Shown: positions 30,792-39,682 of the stretch, piece by piece
Layout of the letters: the number at the start of each line of letters is the position of its first letter
Position numbering within the stretch: position 1 is the stretch's first letter
Assembly (NCBI GenBank): GCA_039973685.1
Contig: JBDWKL010000002.1
Span: forward strand, 1-43,392
Length of the DNA: 43,392 nt
DNA from: Hyphomicrobiales bacterium
Lineage (GTDB): Bacteria; Pseudomonadota; Alphaproteobacteria; Rhizobiales; JACESI01
Direction of reading: 5' to 3'
Made by a program: the position numbers and the translations under genes
Notes under the pieces: generated by a model
Database searches by the model: none
Seen by the model: the letters and a program-made list of their open reading frames with translations, nothing else
Told to the model about the DNA's origin: nothing

Positions 30792-31904
30792 CTATTCAGC
30801 CGCGTCCAATTTATCAAGTTGCTCTTGGACCAACTCATCATAAATATCATGCGCAGGGCGTGCCGCATCCATGTTGATCTCTGGCGCCATTGGGCCATCA
30901 AGTTTTGGCCCTTTGATGCCAAGCATCATAGCTTTTAGCGGATTGTTTGTTGCATCTACCGCTGCTGTCGGCTCATAGCCACAATGCGCCATACAGTCAG
31001 CACATTTCTCGTAGCGGCCTGTGCCGTATGCATCCCAATCAGTTTCTTCCATCAGCTCTTTATAGCTGTCGGTATAACCTTCACCCAAGAGATAGCAAGG
31101 CTTCTGCCAGCCAAACACATTACGTGTTGGCATGCCCCAAGGAGAACACTGATATTGCTGATTACCAGCAAGGAAATCGAGATATAAAGTTGAGTGTGAA
31201 AGGGTCCAGTTGCGGCCCTTACCGCGTTTGAATACTTCACGGAAGAAATCTTTGGTTTTCTTACGGTTCAAGAAGTTGTCTTGATCAGGTGCACGCTCAT
31301 AAGCAAAGCCCGGAGACACCGTAACGCCAACATCGAGGTCACGACAGAAATCGAAGAATTCAACCAAATCGTCAACAGGGTGACCATCAAACACAGTACA
31401 GTTTGTGTTGACTTGGAAGCCTTTTGCTTTGGCCGCTTTGATCGCGCTTACCGCTTTATCAAAGATACCCGCACGACAAACTGATTTGTCGTGGTGATCT
31501 TTCATGCCGTCCAAGTGAACAGAGAAGAAGAGATATTTTGAAGGTGTGAAGAGGTCGAGTTTCTTCTCAAGCAAAATTGCGTTTGTGCAAAGCGACACGA
31601 ATTTTTTGCGCGCTACGATACCGTTTACAATATCTACAATACCATTATGGATCAGCGGTTCGCCACCTGGAAGAGCGACAATCGGTGCGCCACATTCATC
31701 AACGGCTTCAAGACACTCTTCAACGCTCAAGCGTTGTTTCATGATTGGTTTTGGGTAATCGATTTTACCGCAACCAGCACATGCCAAGTTACACTGAAAA
31801 AGAGGTTCAAGCATCAACACCAAAGGGTAATGCTTATTGCCCTTCATCTTTTGCTTCATCACATAAGCGCCGACTTTGGCTTGCTGAAATAGAGGTACAC
31901 TCAA
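30792..31904 (-). CDS. hpnH: Adenosylhopane synthase HpnH (radical SAM)
   Basis: HpnH adds the 5'-deoxyadenosyl group of SAM to hopene (diploptene), the first step of side-chain extension. The radical-SAM Cx3Cx2C is present in QCNLACAGCGKIDYP, and a C-terminal cysteine-rich part (YEKCADCMAHCGYEP) follows. I start it at TTG 31904, giving MSVPLFQQAKVGAYV, the family-like N-terminus, with AAGGA 7 bases upstream. A GTG at 31943 would add 13 residues. The gene is last on a minus-strand run with ispH, hpnM and hpnN. The SHC product it would act on is not encoded here. Confidence 0.92.
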   Translation of the reverse strand: MSVPLFQQAKVGAYVMKQKMKGNKHYPLVLMLEPLFQCNLACAGCGKIDYPKPIMKQRLSVEECLEAVDECGAPIVALPGGEPLIHNGIVDIVNGIVARKKFVSLCTNAILLEKKLDLFTPSKYLFFSVHLDGMKDHHDKSVCRAGIFDKAVSAIKAAKAKGFQVNTNCTVFDGHPVDDLVEFFDFCRDLDVGVTVSPGFAYERAPDQDNFLNRKKTKDFFREVFKRGKGRNWTLSHSTLYLDFLAGNQQYQCSPWGMPTRNVFGWQKPCYLLGEGYTDSYKELMEETDWDAYGTGRYEKCADCMAHCGYEPTAAVDATNNPLKAMMLGIKGPKLDGPMAPEINMDAARPAHDIYDELVQEQLDKLDAAE

Positions 31905-32079
31905 GACAGTATCCTTCACTGTTGGTGCTGTATGGGAGGACACAGCACGCTAAATCGTTGTTAGACCTACTGGCAAAATCCAAATCAGTCCAGTTATTTT
32001 GATGTCAAATTGGTCACATTTACAGCAAAAACAAGTGTGATTGCCGTAACAAGTTGCCTTGTGCTCCAATTCTTATTTG

Positions 32080-33072
32080 CTAAATCCGTGCAACCTCCGC
32101 AGGAAGCTTGAACTGCATATCCTCTTTTACGCCGTCACGAATGATGATTTTGGTTTGTCGAAGTTGCGAAAGACGCGTCAACGTTTCTTGGACAATCGAA
32201 TCAGGCGCCGAGGCTCCAGCCGTCAATCCAATACGCTTCACACCATTCAACCACGCCGGATCGAATGCATCAGCGGTCTCCAATAAATGGCTTTCTATGC
32301 CCTGTTCAGTGCCAATTTCTCGCAACCGATTAGAATTAGAACTGTTGTGCGCACCCACAACCAATAAAAGATCAATCTCGCCCAACATATCTCGAACAGC
32401 GGTTTGCCGATTTTGCGTTGCGTAACAAATGTCTTTCGTATCTGGGCCAACAATCGCGGGAAAGCGCCCACGCAGAACAGCAATGATGCTTTGTGTGTCT
32501 TGAACGCTGAGTGTTGTTTGAGTGATGAAGGCAACTTTGTCAGGGTTTTGAATGATGAGATCTCTCGCCTCTTGTTCATTCGCAATCACATGAACAGGTT
32601 TGGGAATTTGTCCAACCGTCCCCTCAACCTCAGCATGGCCTAAGTGGCCTATAAAAACGATCTCATACCCTTGCTCGGCATAACGACGGCCTTCGATGTG
32701 GACTTTTGAGACCAATGGGCAAGTCGCATCAATAACTTTTAACGTTCGATTTTGAGCATCATCTTCGACCAAACGAGAAACGCCATGTGCGCTGAAGATT
32801 GTTACAGCGCCTGTCGGAACTGCATCGAGTTCGTCAACGAAAACTGCACCTTTATTCCGTAGTTCATCGACCACGCGTTTGTTATGCACGATTTCATGGC
32901 GGACATAGACGGGCGATCCAAACTTGATCAACGCACGTTCGACAATCGTAATCGCGCGTTCAACGCCTGCACAAAACCCTCTCGGGTTAGCCAAAAAAAC
33001 TGTCAGTTCAGCGGCTTCTATTCCATTTTTTAAAAATGCAGCAGCGTGGTCACCAGCCAAGCCCGCCTCCAT
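32080..33072 (-). CDS. ispH: 4-hydroxy-3-methylbut-2-enyl diphosphate reductase
   Basis: IspH makes IPP and DMAPP in the last step of the MEP pathway using a [4Fe-4S] cluster. The three cluster cysteines are visible in NPRGFCAGV, IDATCPLVSKVH and DTKDICYATQNRQ. The conserved substrate histidines are in YVRHEIVHN and FSAHGVS, and in GHLGHAEVEG. From ATG 33072 the protein is 330 residues; a TTG at 33135 would add 21. The upstream of ATG 33072 has only a weak ribosome binding site. Its place between hpnM and hpnH fits supply of isoprenoid precursor to hopanoids. Confidence 0.94.
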   Translation of the reverse strand: MEAGLAGDHAAAFLKNGIEAAELTVFLANPRGFCAGVERAITIVERALIKFGSPVYVRHEIVHNKRVVDELRNKGAVFVDELDAVPTGAVTIFSAHGVSRLVEDDAQNRTLKVIDATCPLVSKVHIEGRRYAEQGYEIVFIGHLGHAEVEGTVGQIPKPVHVIANEQEARDLIIQNPDKVAFITQTTLSVQDTQSIIAVLRGRFPAIVGPDTKDICYATQNRQTAVRDMLGEIDLLLVVGAHNSSNSNRLREIGTEQGIESHLLETADAFDPAWLNGVKRIGLTAGASAPDSIVQETLTRLSQLRQTKIIIRDGVKEDMQFKLPAEVARI

Positions 33073-33174
33073 CTCGTTATAAAGTAGCTCCCGCAAACTA
33101 CTTAAATGCAGAAGGAAAAAGGAACTTTCCTCCAATTATAATTAAATGGCATGCTTAATGCCCACCAGCACGAT

Positions 33175-33204
33175 ACTGGACAAAGCAGAGTTACTTTGTC
33201 CAGT
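33175..33204 (-). other. Intergenic hairpin between hpnM and ispH
   Basis: A perfect 11-bp inverted repeat, ACTGGACAAAG (33175-33185) with CTTTGTCCAGT (33194-33204), has an 8-base loop in the 183-base gap between two same-strand genes. Neither side has a U-run, so it is not a classic terminator. It may be an attenuator, an mRNA-stabilising end, or a regulator site. Confidence 0.5.
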
Positions 33205-33255
33205 GCTAGACCCAAATACAATGTTTTGTGATCTTCGTTACAACTGGGATAGTTA

Positions 33256-33879
33256 CTAAGAGGCGATGAACTTTTTCAGGAACCTAACAAGGCCATCACC
33301 ACCGGATTTCTTAATTATACCGCCAAATTCTGAGCGACGTAGGATAACAGCAGACACGCCACCAGTGGTATAATCGATCACACGATATTTACCGCCAATA
33401 ACGCGCATGCGCCATACAACGGTGAAAGTGCGGCTACGGCTTGGAATTTTTGAGGTTACCAAAACGTCGCGACGAACAGTGCGTGCTTTCACAACTGATC
33501 CTGCTTTCGACCCACTGCCGCTGAACTGTTTGAAATACTGCTTAGCAATGTAGCTCGGCAATAGTTTGCGCACTTGTGAGCGTTGGCCTGACGTAACTTT
33601 TTTACCTGCCTTGCCAAGCGTAGCATTTGTCCATGTTCCAATAGCAAAATGTCTAGAAACCACAGAGCGGAGGCCACCTAAACTGCCTGATGATCTATGC
33701 GCCGATTTCAACAAAGCATCCACCTGCCTAATCGCAGCCTTCTCAGCGCCCGATTGCGCAAGGGCCGGATGAAGAGGCGCTAATGCGAAAATGATTGTAA
33801 AAAGAGCAAGACTATAAGTCCAAAAAAGCCGTTTTGTTGATGAGAAGCCTGAGGCTTGTTTGGTGGCGGTAGATAGCAT
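33256..33879 (-). CDS. hpnM: HpnM / MlaC-like periplasmic lipid-binding protein
   Basis: The 207-residue protein has a signal peptide (hydrophobic residues 18-36, cleavage likely after ALA at residue 41). The domain is of the toluene-tolerance Ttg2/MlaC type, with QVRKLLPSYIAKQYFKQFSG and GGKYRVIDYTTGGVSAVILRRSEF. In hopanoid loci this product is HpnM, thought to carry lipid across the periplasm with the RND protein HpnN. The start ATG 33879 has AAGGGA upstream. It lies just downstream of hpnN on the same strand. Confidence 0.85.
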   Translation of the reverse strand: MLSTATKQASGFSSTKRLFWTYSLALFTIIFALAPLHPALAQSGAEKAAIRQVDALLKSAHRSSGSLGGLRSVVSRHFAIGTWTNATLGKAGKKVTSGQRSQVRKLLPSYIAKQYFKQFSGSGSKAGSVVKARTVRRDVLVTSKIPSRSRTFTVVWRMRVIGGKYRVIDYTTGGVSAVILRRSEFGGIIKKSGGDGLVRFLKKFIAS

Positions 33880-34051
33880 TAAAAAAATCCCTTGTTGCGT
33901 TAACAGCCAAATGACATCGAAAGATGCCCGAAAAATGGCCGACCATCAATTTTCTTTAAAACCAACCATTTATGAAAGTTTGCAAAGAAGCTTGAATCTG
34001 ATGTGTATTAAATAAGCCATGCTCATTATTTGCACAAGGCACCCTAAGGCT

Positions 34052-36697
34052 TCAGATATTTTTTTTCTTAAATTTCTCAATAATATCAATGATTAACGGC
34101 GTGATCACGATCGTTGACATTAAGGTGCAGAAAATTGCAATGGCCAACATTTGCCCCATACTCGCAGTCCCTCGATGATCAGAAACACCAAGAGTTGCAA
34201 ACGCGGCAATGGTTGTAAGTCCGCTAAACAACACAGCCCATGGCGTGCTGGATTGATAAAGTCCTGCACTATCTTGTGAGCGCTCTCTGCGGGTAGCAAT
34301 GTGAATACCACTATCAACGCCAAGCCCTATTAAAAGCGGTAAAACGATTACATTTGCGTAGTTAAACGGGATCGCAAAGATGACGCTTGCAGCTCCTGTT
34401 AACAGCCCAGCCATGATCAAAGGCACGATAATAGCAAGAACGGTGGACGCTTGCCGCAGCACAATGAAAGACACGATCAAAATACTAATTGCAGCCAAAC
34501 CGACCGCAAGAGCCATCGCTTTTGATACCGTTTTGCCCGCATTGGCAATTTGTAAAGGCGCACCCGCCGCGGTTTCATCAAACTGCTCTACAGATTGGAC
34601 GAACGCATCCAAAGCCTTGCCATCGCGCACGTCACCGTTTGGTACAATGTCAACGCGCCACTGCTGATCTGCGCCGATAAAACGTTGCTTGAAGAAGTCA
34701 GGCACATTTTCAAGCGTCACGAAGTCCACAAGCAGCTGGGCTTCGATTGCTTTGATGAGCGCTGGAAAGAAGCGGAAGATATCGCCTTCAACCTGCTTTT
34801 GCATGCCCGTTGTTTCGCTACTGAGTTTTGCCAGCACAGATGAAAACGCAATCGCCGCCGGACGCTCTACCTGTTTCGCCAATCGCTCGCTTAAAGCAAC
34901 AAGCGGGGTTTTTCCTTCTGGCAAACTAGCATTTTCCAACCCCTCGCCCGTCGCAATCGTATCTAATGTTGCAAAGGACAGATCGAGAATTTCAAACTTT
35001 TCATCTTGGTTTTCCGGCACAAGGCTACTCAGCGTGCGAGCTGAATGAACGGTATCGAGCGCCTCCACTGCCTGCGCTGCTTTATCAGCTTCTTCCAAAC
35101 TCGAACGCATCAAGCTCAAACGATAAGGCGCCGTTTCCACTCTTTCATGCAATAGCCCCAACGTTTTCATGGACGGACTGTCAGGATCACGCAAAGCCAC
35201 TGGGTCAGCATCAAAGCGAACGTCAGAAATCACAAATAAGGCGGCGACCGTTAACAACACCAACACGGTGGCAAGCACGGGTCTTCCTGCCTGAACAAGA
35301 TGAGCAAAGCCAGAAGCTGACGCTTTGTCCGCGCCATTCGTTTTTGTTGCAAAGCGCTCGAACCAAGGAAACGCAACAATTAATGCTGGCACCATCGTTA
35401 CTGATACAGTGAAAGCGACCAACACACCCACAGCACCCAAAATGCCCAACTGCGCCATACCGACAAAATCCGTTGGAGCAAAAGACAAGAAAGCAAGCGC
35501 AGTGGTCAACGCGCTTAAAAGAAGCGCACCGCCTATCCCGCGCCCCATCGCTGTTAGCGTATCAACGGTGGTTTCCTGATTTTCATCGCCTAAATGCGCA
35601 AGCGCATGAATGGTGAAATCCAGACCAAGCCCAACCAGCAAGACAATAAAAGCGACAGAGACGAGATTGAGATCACCAAAGAAGGCGGCCGCAAAACCGG
35701 TGGTCAATATAAGAGCAGAGATCAGCGCGACGAAAGTCAAAGCAACACCTCTCGTAGAGCGGAATGCAACCCACAAAAGAACCGCGACCAGCAAGAATGA
35801 AAGACCAAGCGATAAGGCAATCCCATTTGACACGCTTTTAAGCTCTTCAAAGCGCAAAGCAGGATCACCCGTCACGCCTATCGTCGTCAGGGCTTTAATG
35901 TCCTCATCAAGCTCATCGATCGCTTTATGTAGCGCGGCAATTGCTGCTTTTGCAGGCTGGATGGCCGTGAAGTCAAACACCGGCGTTGCATAAAGAAGCC
36001 GCTGAACCTCGCCTCCCCCTGCTTGTTTCGCACCACCCTCAACATCAGTTGAACTATTGTCTGTACCAGACGCTTTCGCCCATGAAAGCGGAAGCGCGTT
36101 GCCGCTTTGCCGTGCTTCAATGGTCTTTGCAACGTCAATATAAAAATCATCCAAAAACGCACGATCAAAATCTGCCTGTTCGGCTAATTCTTCTGCGGTA
36201 AAAAGCGAATGAAAGAAGTTATCAAACGTGGGAGTTTCCCGAAGGCTCGCCAACAAGGACGCCGACTTATTAAGCTGATCTAGCTCAGATTCTAACGTTT
36301 CCTCGTCTTTATAAAGCAGACCATTTTGTTTAAAAAACGAGGACGCTGCCGGCGAGAAAACATTTGTCAGGTTGGCGCTATCTTTAAGTGCTTCCACAAT
36401 TTTCAAAGCCGCCTCATCAGCGGCATCAGGCACTTCAGATCGAATGACAATCACCAAACTGTTTTTGATGCTTGGGAAATTCTTATTAAAGGCATGTGTC
36501 TTTTGCTGGAAATCAAGGGCCGATGAAAGCATCTTGCTGCTGTCGGTATTAACACCAAGAAAGCTAACCGCAGCAAAGATACTCAACCCAATCAACATGA
36601 GGTAGATCAGCAGGCAGGTTTTCGCCTTACGTGATGCTAAGTGCACCAGCTGAGAAATCAGGACATCAAAGGTTGAAAACATGCAATTTTGGCTCAT
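34052..36697 (-). CDS. hpnN: Hopanoid RND-family transporter HpnN
   Basis: HpnN is an MMPL/RND-type inner-membrane exporter needed in other bacteria for hopanoid localisation to the outer membrane. The 881-residue protein has an N-terminal transmembrane helix (residues 26-48) and a large periplasmic loop. A transmembrane bundle follows with GLGLDFTIHALAHLGDE, then a second periplasmic loop. A repeat bundle with GLGVDSGIHIATRRERSQD comes last, ending in a lysine-rich tail. Length matches the family. Start is ATG 36697. hpnM follows in the same direction, and mlaA diverges from its start 126 bases away. Confidence 0.92.
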   Translation of the reverse strand: MSQNCMFSTFDVLISQLVHLASRKAKTCLLIYLMLIGLSIFAAVSFLGVNTDSSKMLSSALDFQQKTHAFNKNFPSIKNSLVIVIRSEVPDAADEAALKIVEALKDSANLTNVFSPAASSFFKQNGLLYKDEETLESELDQLNKSASLLASLRETPTFDNFFHSLFTAEELAEQADFDRAFLDDFYIDVAKTIEARQSGNALPLSWAKASGTDNSSTDVEGGAKQAGGGEVQRLLYATPVFDFTAIQPAKAAIAALHKAIDELDEDIKALTTIGVTGDPALRFEELKSVSNGIALSLGLSFLLVAVLLWVAFRSTRGVALTFVALISALILTTGFAAAFFGDLNLVSVAFIVLLVGLGLDFTIHALAHLGDENQETTVDTLTAMGRGIGGALLLSALTTALAFLSFAPTDFVGMAQLGILGAVGVLVAFTVSVTMVPALIVAFPWFERFATKTNGADKASASGFAHLVQAGRPVLATVLVLLTVAALFVISDVRFDADPVALRDPDSPSMKTLGLLHERVETAPYRLSLMRSSLEEADKAAQAVEALDTVHSARTLSSLVPENQDEKFEILDLSFATLDTIATGEGLENASLPEGKTPLVALSERLAKQVERPAAIAFSSVLAKLSSETTGMQKQVEGDIFRFFPALIKAIEAQLLVDFVTLENVPDFFKQRFIGADQQWRVDIVPNGDVRDGKALDAFVQSVEQFDETAAGAPLQIANAGKTVSKAMALAVGLAAISILIVSFIVLRQASTVLAIIVPLIMAGLLTGAASVIFAIPFNYANVIVLPLLIGLGVDSGIHIATRRERSQDSAGLYQSSTPWAVLFSGLTTIAAFATLGVSDHRGTASMGQMLAIAIFCTLMSTIVITPLIIDIIEKFKKKNI

Positions 36698-36823
36698 TCA
36701 TCAAATCGAGTGCAATCTCTTTAGCATTGTTGCCGATTAATCACAGCTTTAAACATTTTTTTGCCCAGACGTTATTGGGAAAAGACCAATTGTTTGGTAT
36801 TGATTCCCAACACGAAATTCGCG

Positions 36824-37798
36824 ATGGACTTATTTATGCTTTCAGCTCAAAAACCTACCGCCTCTTCTGCTCTTAAGAACGGGTTCTTTCTATCTGTAGG
36901 TTTATTGCTTGCTGGCTGTTCTTCTGTTCATCAAAATAACAGTGCGCTGCTTATTCAGCCGGATGTTAAAACGCAGGTTGCAGCCTCTCCTCTCGCTAAC
37001 CCGAGAGCAAACCCAACCACGCCCGCGAATTCGATTGACGCCTCTTACACAACATCATCCCATTCTTCTTACGGTCAAACCACAGAAGCATCGGCTAGTG
37101 ATGTTGCGCAGACGGAAGATGAACTTGTCATCAACGATAAGCACGAAGGCTTGAACCGTTTCTTCTTCGGATTTAACCGCGGCCTTGATCTCGTGATCGT
37201 TCGTCCAATTTCAAAGGTCTACGGTGCACTTGTTCCAGGTCCAATTCGTTTGGTAGCCCGCAATGGCCTTCGACATCTTGAAACGCCTGGTGATTTGATC
37301 AATTACACTTTGCAAGGCAATGGCAGCGAAGCAGGAACAACGCTGAAGCGCTTTGTCATTAATTCAACCCTTGGACTTGGTGGTGCATTCGATGTAGCAG
37401 ACCACCTAGGCACATCATACAACCCGACAGATTTCGGCCTTACATTGGCTGAATGGGGTGTTGGTGAAGGAAGCTATGTAGTGAACCCATTGCTTGGACC
37501 AAGCACTGTGCGTGACACCTTCGGACGCATTGGCGACATCGCTTTGTCTCCAACCACTTATATCGGCATCTTTACTGATTTCAGTTATGGTGGCGCAATT
37601 GCTAACGGCACAAACATTGTTGATCAGCGTCAAAGAAACGGCGAATTGTTAGACGATGTTATCTTTGCCTCACCTGACCCTTATGTGACACTTCGCTCTA
37701 CTTATATACAGCGTCGCCGTTCGTTGGCATCGGGTAATGTTATCGGTGCAGAAGGCATGGAAGCACCACTCCCTGAAATCCAAAGTGCGGGTCAATAA
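36824..37798 (+). CDS. mlaA: MlaA/VacJ-family outer-membrane lipoprotein
   Basis: MlaA removes or moves phospholipids at the outer membrane inner leaflet. The protein has a lipoprotein signal ending LLLAGC (Cys32 from this start). The MlaA domain contains EGLNRFFFGFNRGLD, INYTLQGNGSEAGTTLKRFVIN, STLGLGGAFDVAD, and LTLAEWGVGEGSYVVNPLLG. ATG 36836, with GGAC at a good distance, is an equally fair start; a TTG at 36761 is unlikely. It diverges from hpnN. With HpnM it would complete an outer-membrane, periplasm and inner-membrane lipid route in one locus. Confidence 0.9.
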   Translation: MDLFMLSAQKPTASSALKNGFFLSVGLLLAGCSSVHQNNSALLIQPDVKTQVAASPLANPRANPTTPANSIDASYTTSSHSSYGQTTEASASDVAQTEDELVINDKHEGLNRFFFGFNRGLDLVIVRPISKVYGALVPGPIRLVARNGLRHLETPGDLINYTLQGNGSEAGTTLKRFVINSTLGLGGAFDVADHLGTSYNPTDFGLTLAEWGVGEGSYVVNPLLGPSTVRDTFGRIGDIALSPTTYIGIFTDFSYGGAIANGTNIVDQRQRNGELLDDVIFASPDPYVTLRSTYIQRRRSLASGNVIGAEGMEAPLPEIQSAGQ

Positions 37799-37879
37799 TA
37801 CCCCTTTGAAAATTAAGCGGGAAATTCCAAAAATTTTGCTTGAAATCTAATTTGAACCACTGTATCAGCGTGTTCAAAT

Positions 37880-37917
37880 GCCCCTATAGCTCAGCTGGTA
37901 GAGCAATTGATTTGTAA
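37880..37917 (+). pseudogene. Truncated 5' half of tRNA-Thr
   Basis: These 38 bases are identical to the first 38 bases of the intact tRNA-Thr at 38027 (acceptor 5' strand, D-arm, anticodon 5' stem, TGT anticodon). They break off at the 3' edge of the anticodon loop. The next 109 bases do not form the rest of a tRNA; they hold an 8-bp inverted repeat AACTCATT/AATGAGTT (37938-37960). It is a direct-repeat copy, most simply an integration footprint or partial tandem duplication. Confidence 0.85.
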
Positions 37918-38026
37918 GTAGCGGGTCGAAAATCAAAAACTCATTTGACTTGAATGAGTTAGCGATTAAAAAGTCATCAAGTCATTTTCGGCGTAGGCGA
38001 AACGTAAGTCTAGCGCTGAAAGCAGT

Positions 38027-38102
38027 GCCCCTATAGCTCAGCTGGTAGAGCAATTGATTTGTAATCAATAGGTCCGCGGTTCGAGTCCGTGTGGGGGCAC
38101 CA
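38027..38102 (+). tRNA. tRNA-Thr (TGT)
   Basis: A complete 76-base cloverleaf. The acceptor stem GCCCCTA pairs with TGGGGGC, and the D-arm follows. The anticodon stem ATTGA/TCAAT flanks a TTTGTAA loop (anticodon TGT, reading ACA/ACN codons). The T-arm is CGCGGTTCGAGTCCGTG, and the discriminator A is followed by an encoded CCA. An integrase gene begins 205 bases downstream, the usual arrangement for an island inserted at a tRNA. Confidence 0.97.
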
Positions 38103-38216
38103 TTTCACCATTTTATTGATCGTTATACTAGCTCATCAAGTCCGATAACATTCTGTTTTTGTTCAACAATATAGCATTTATCGTCTTTTATAGTCCAATT
38201 AGGCTTGATGGCATCC

Positions 38217-38289
38217 GTTGGTTTTTGTTGGTTTATTTGTTGGTCTTTTCAATTTTGCGCCCCTAAAGTTGATTAAAAGACCAACAAAT
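38217..38289. promoter_or_regulatory. Inverted repeat and GTTGGT direct repeats before the integrase
   Basis: A perfect 15-bp inverted repeat, ATTTGTTGGTCTTTT (38235-38249) with AAAAGACCAACAAAT (38275-38289), has a 25-base spacer and ends 17 bases before the integrase ATG. The word GTTGGT also repeats directly at 38217, 38227 and 38239, and inverted at 38280. This looks like a set of integrase arm-type or AlpA/excisionase sites overlapping the integrase promoter. The binding protein is not known. Confidence 0.55.
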
Positions 38290-38306
38290 CATCACTAGGA
38301 ACGATC

Positions 38307-39491
38307 ATGCCATTGACAGATACCGCTATTCGAAACCTCAAGAGCACAGGAAAACCAACGAAACATAGCGATAGCGGTGGTCTGCATATCTTACTTAGTG
38401 CGCAAGGCGCAAAACTTTGGAAAATGGCCTATCGCTTTAATGGAAAACAAAAGACGCTGTCTTTTGGCATCTATCCCGCCGTAACCCTTGCCCAAGCACG
38501 AAAGAAGCGCGATCAAGCAAAAGAGGCAATCGCACTTGGGATTGACCCATCCGAGCAAGTAAGACAAGAGAAAGCTCTTACACGGCTTAATGCTCAAAAC
38601 ACTTTTGGGGTAATCGCAGAAGAGTATCTGGAAAAATCGCGCAAAGAGGGCATCGCGGATGTCACACTCAATAAGAAGCGATGGATACTAAGTCTTTGTG
38701 AAAGCCAGCTCGCCCATCGCCCTATTGATGAAATCTCTGCAACTGATGTTCTAATCCCTTTAAAAGTTATCGAAGCGAAAGGGCATTATGAGACCGCCCG
38801 CCGTTTGCGCGCAACAATAGGCCAAGTTTTCCGCTATGCAATTGCAACAGCACGGGTAGATAACGACCCTACCTTTGGGCTGAAAGGCGCTTTAATAACG
38901 CCGACCGTATCCCATCGCGCCGCGTTCACTGAACGAGGCGACTTTGCAGGCCTGTTAAAATCAATCTGGCAATACGAAGGAATGCCCGAAACCATCGCGG
39001 GGTTGAAGCTCATGGCTTACCTATACCCTCGCCCCGGTGAACTTCGCCAAGCTGAATGGAAAGAATTCGACTTAGAGGCCAAAATGTGGAGCATTCCCGC
39101 CGCTCGCATGAAGATGCGCCGCCCGCACAAGAAACCCCTTTCAGAAGCGGCTGTAGACGTGTTGCGCGACCTTTACCAGATAACGGGCCATCGCGACCTC
39201 GTTTTCCCCTCTTACCAAAGCCCACGCCGCCCCATGAGCGAAAATACCCTAAACCAAGCGCTTCGCCGCATGGGATACGATAAAACCCAAGTAACCGCCC
39301 ACGGTTTTAGAGCGTCTGCATCATCACTCTTGAATGAAAGCAGCAAATGGAACCCTGATGCTATTGAAGCAGAATTGGCCCATGCAGGCACTGATGAGGT
39401 CCGCAAAGCCTATCATCGCGCTGCTTATTGGGATGAACGGGTAAAGATGTGTGAATGGTGGAGTCAAAATATCGGGGAAATGTTCAATTAG
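38307..39491 (+). CDS. P4-type tyrosine recombinase (integrase)
   Basis: The 394-residue protein has the DUF4102/Int_P4 N-terminal domain (MPLTDTAIRNLKSTGKPTKH, DSGGLHILLSAQGAKLWKM, LSFGIYPAVTLAQAR), a core-binding domain, and a catalytic domain. Catalytic residues are Arg242 (YPRPGELR), His332-x2-Arg335 (HGFR), His359 (LAHAG) and Tyr369 (KAYHRA). All are present, so it should be active. It starts at ATG 38307 with AGGAA upstream, next to tRNA-Thr, which is its likely attachment site. Confidence 0.95.
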   Translation: MPLTDTAIRNLKSTGKPTKHSDSGGLHILLSAQGAKLWKMAYRFNGKQKTLSFGIYPAVTLAQARKKRDQAKEAIALGIDPSEQVRQEKALTRLNAQNTFGVIAEEYLEKSRKEGIADVTLNKKRWILSLCESQLAHRPIDEISATDVLIPLKVIEAKGHYETARRLRATIGQVFRYAIATARVDNDPTFGLKGALITPTVSHRAAFTERGDFAGLLKSIWQYEGMPETIAGLKLMAYLYPRPGELRQAEWKEFDLEAKMWSIPAARMKMRRPHKKPLSEAAVDVLRDLYQITGHRDLVFPSYQSPRRPMSENTLNQALRRMGYDKTQVTAHGFRASASSLLNESSKWNPDAIEAELAHAGTDEVRKAYHRAAYWDERVKMCEWWSQNIGEMFN

Positions 39492-39682
39492 CGCGGGATA
39501 AGACTACTTTTTAGCTTGGTTTGTATTTTCCTGTCCAACAAGGTCCGATATTTTAGGCGTCTCCCAAGACGTAAAGGACTTAAATCCTGAAAAATCAACA
39601 AAGCATCAAGCAAATCGCTAAACTAAAATATCCAACTCTAACGGAAAAACAGTTTGCGAATATCAAAAACTTCCTCTTCCCA

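Noticed and set aside
33072-33135. TTG start giving a 351-residue IspH
   Set aside because: The added 21 residues are unlike IspH N-termini, and the ATG at 33072 gives a more usual length.
37918-38026. A degenerate 3' half of tRNA-Thr after the truncated copy (GCGGGTCGAAAATC resembles a T-arm)
   Set aside because: Only about ten bases resemble the T-arm, with no matching acceptor strand, so it is not called as part of the tRNA remnant.
38259-38265. GCCCCTA in the loop of the pre-integrase inverted repeat, equal to the start of tRNA-Thr
   Set aside because: Only 7 bases match and the following bases diverge from the tRNA, so chance is enough to explain it.
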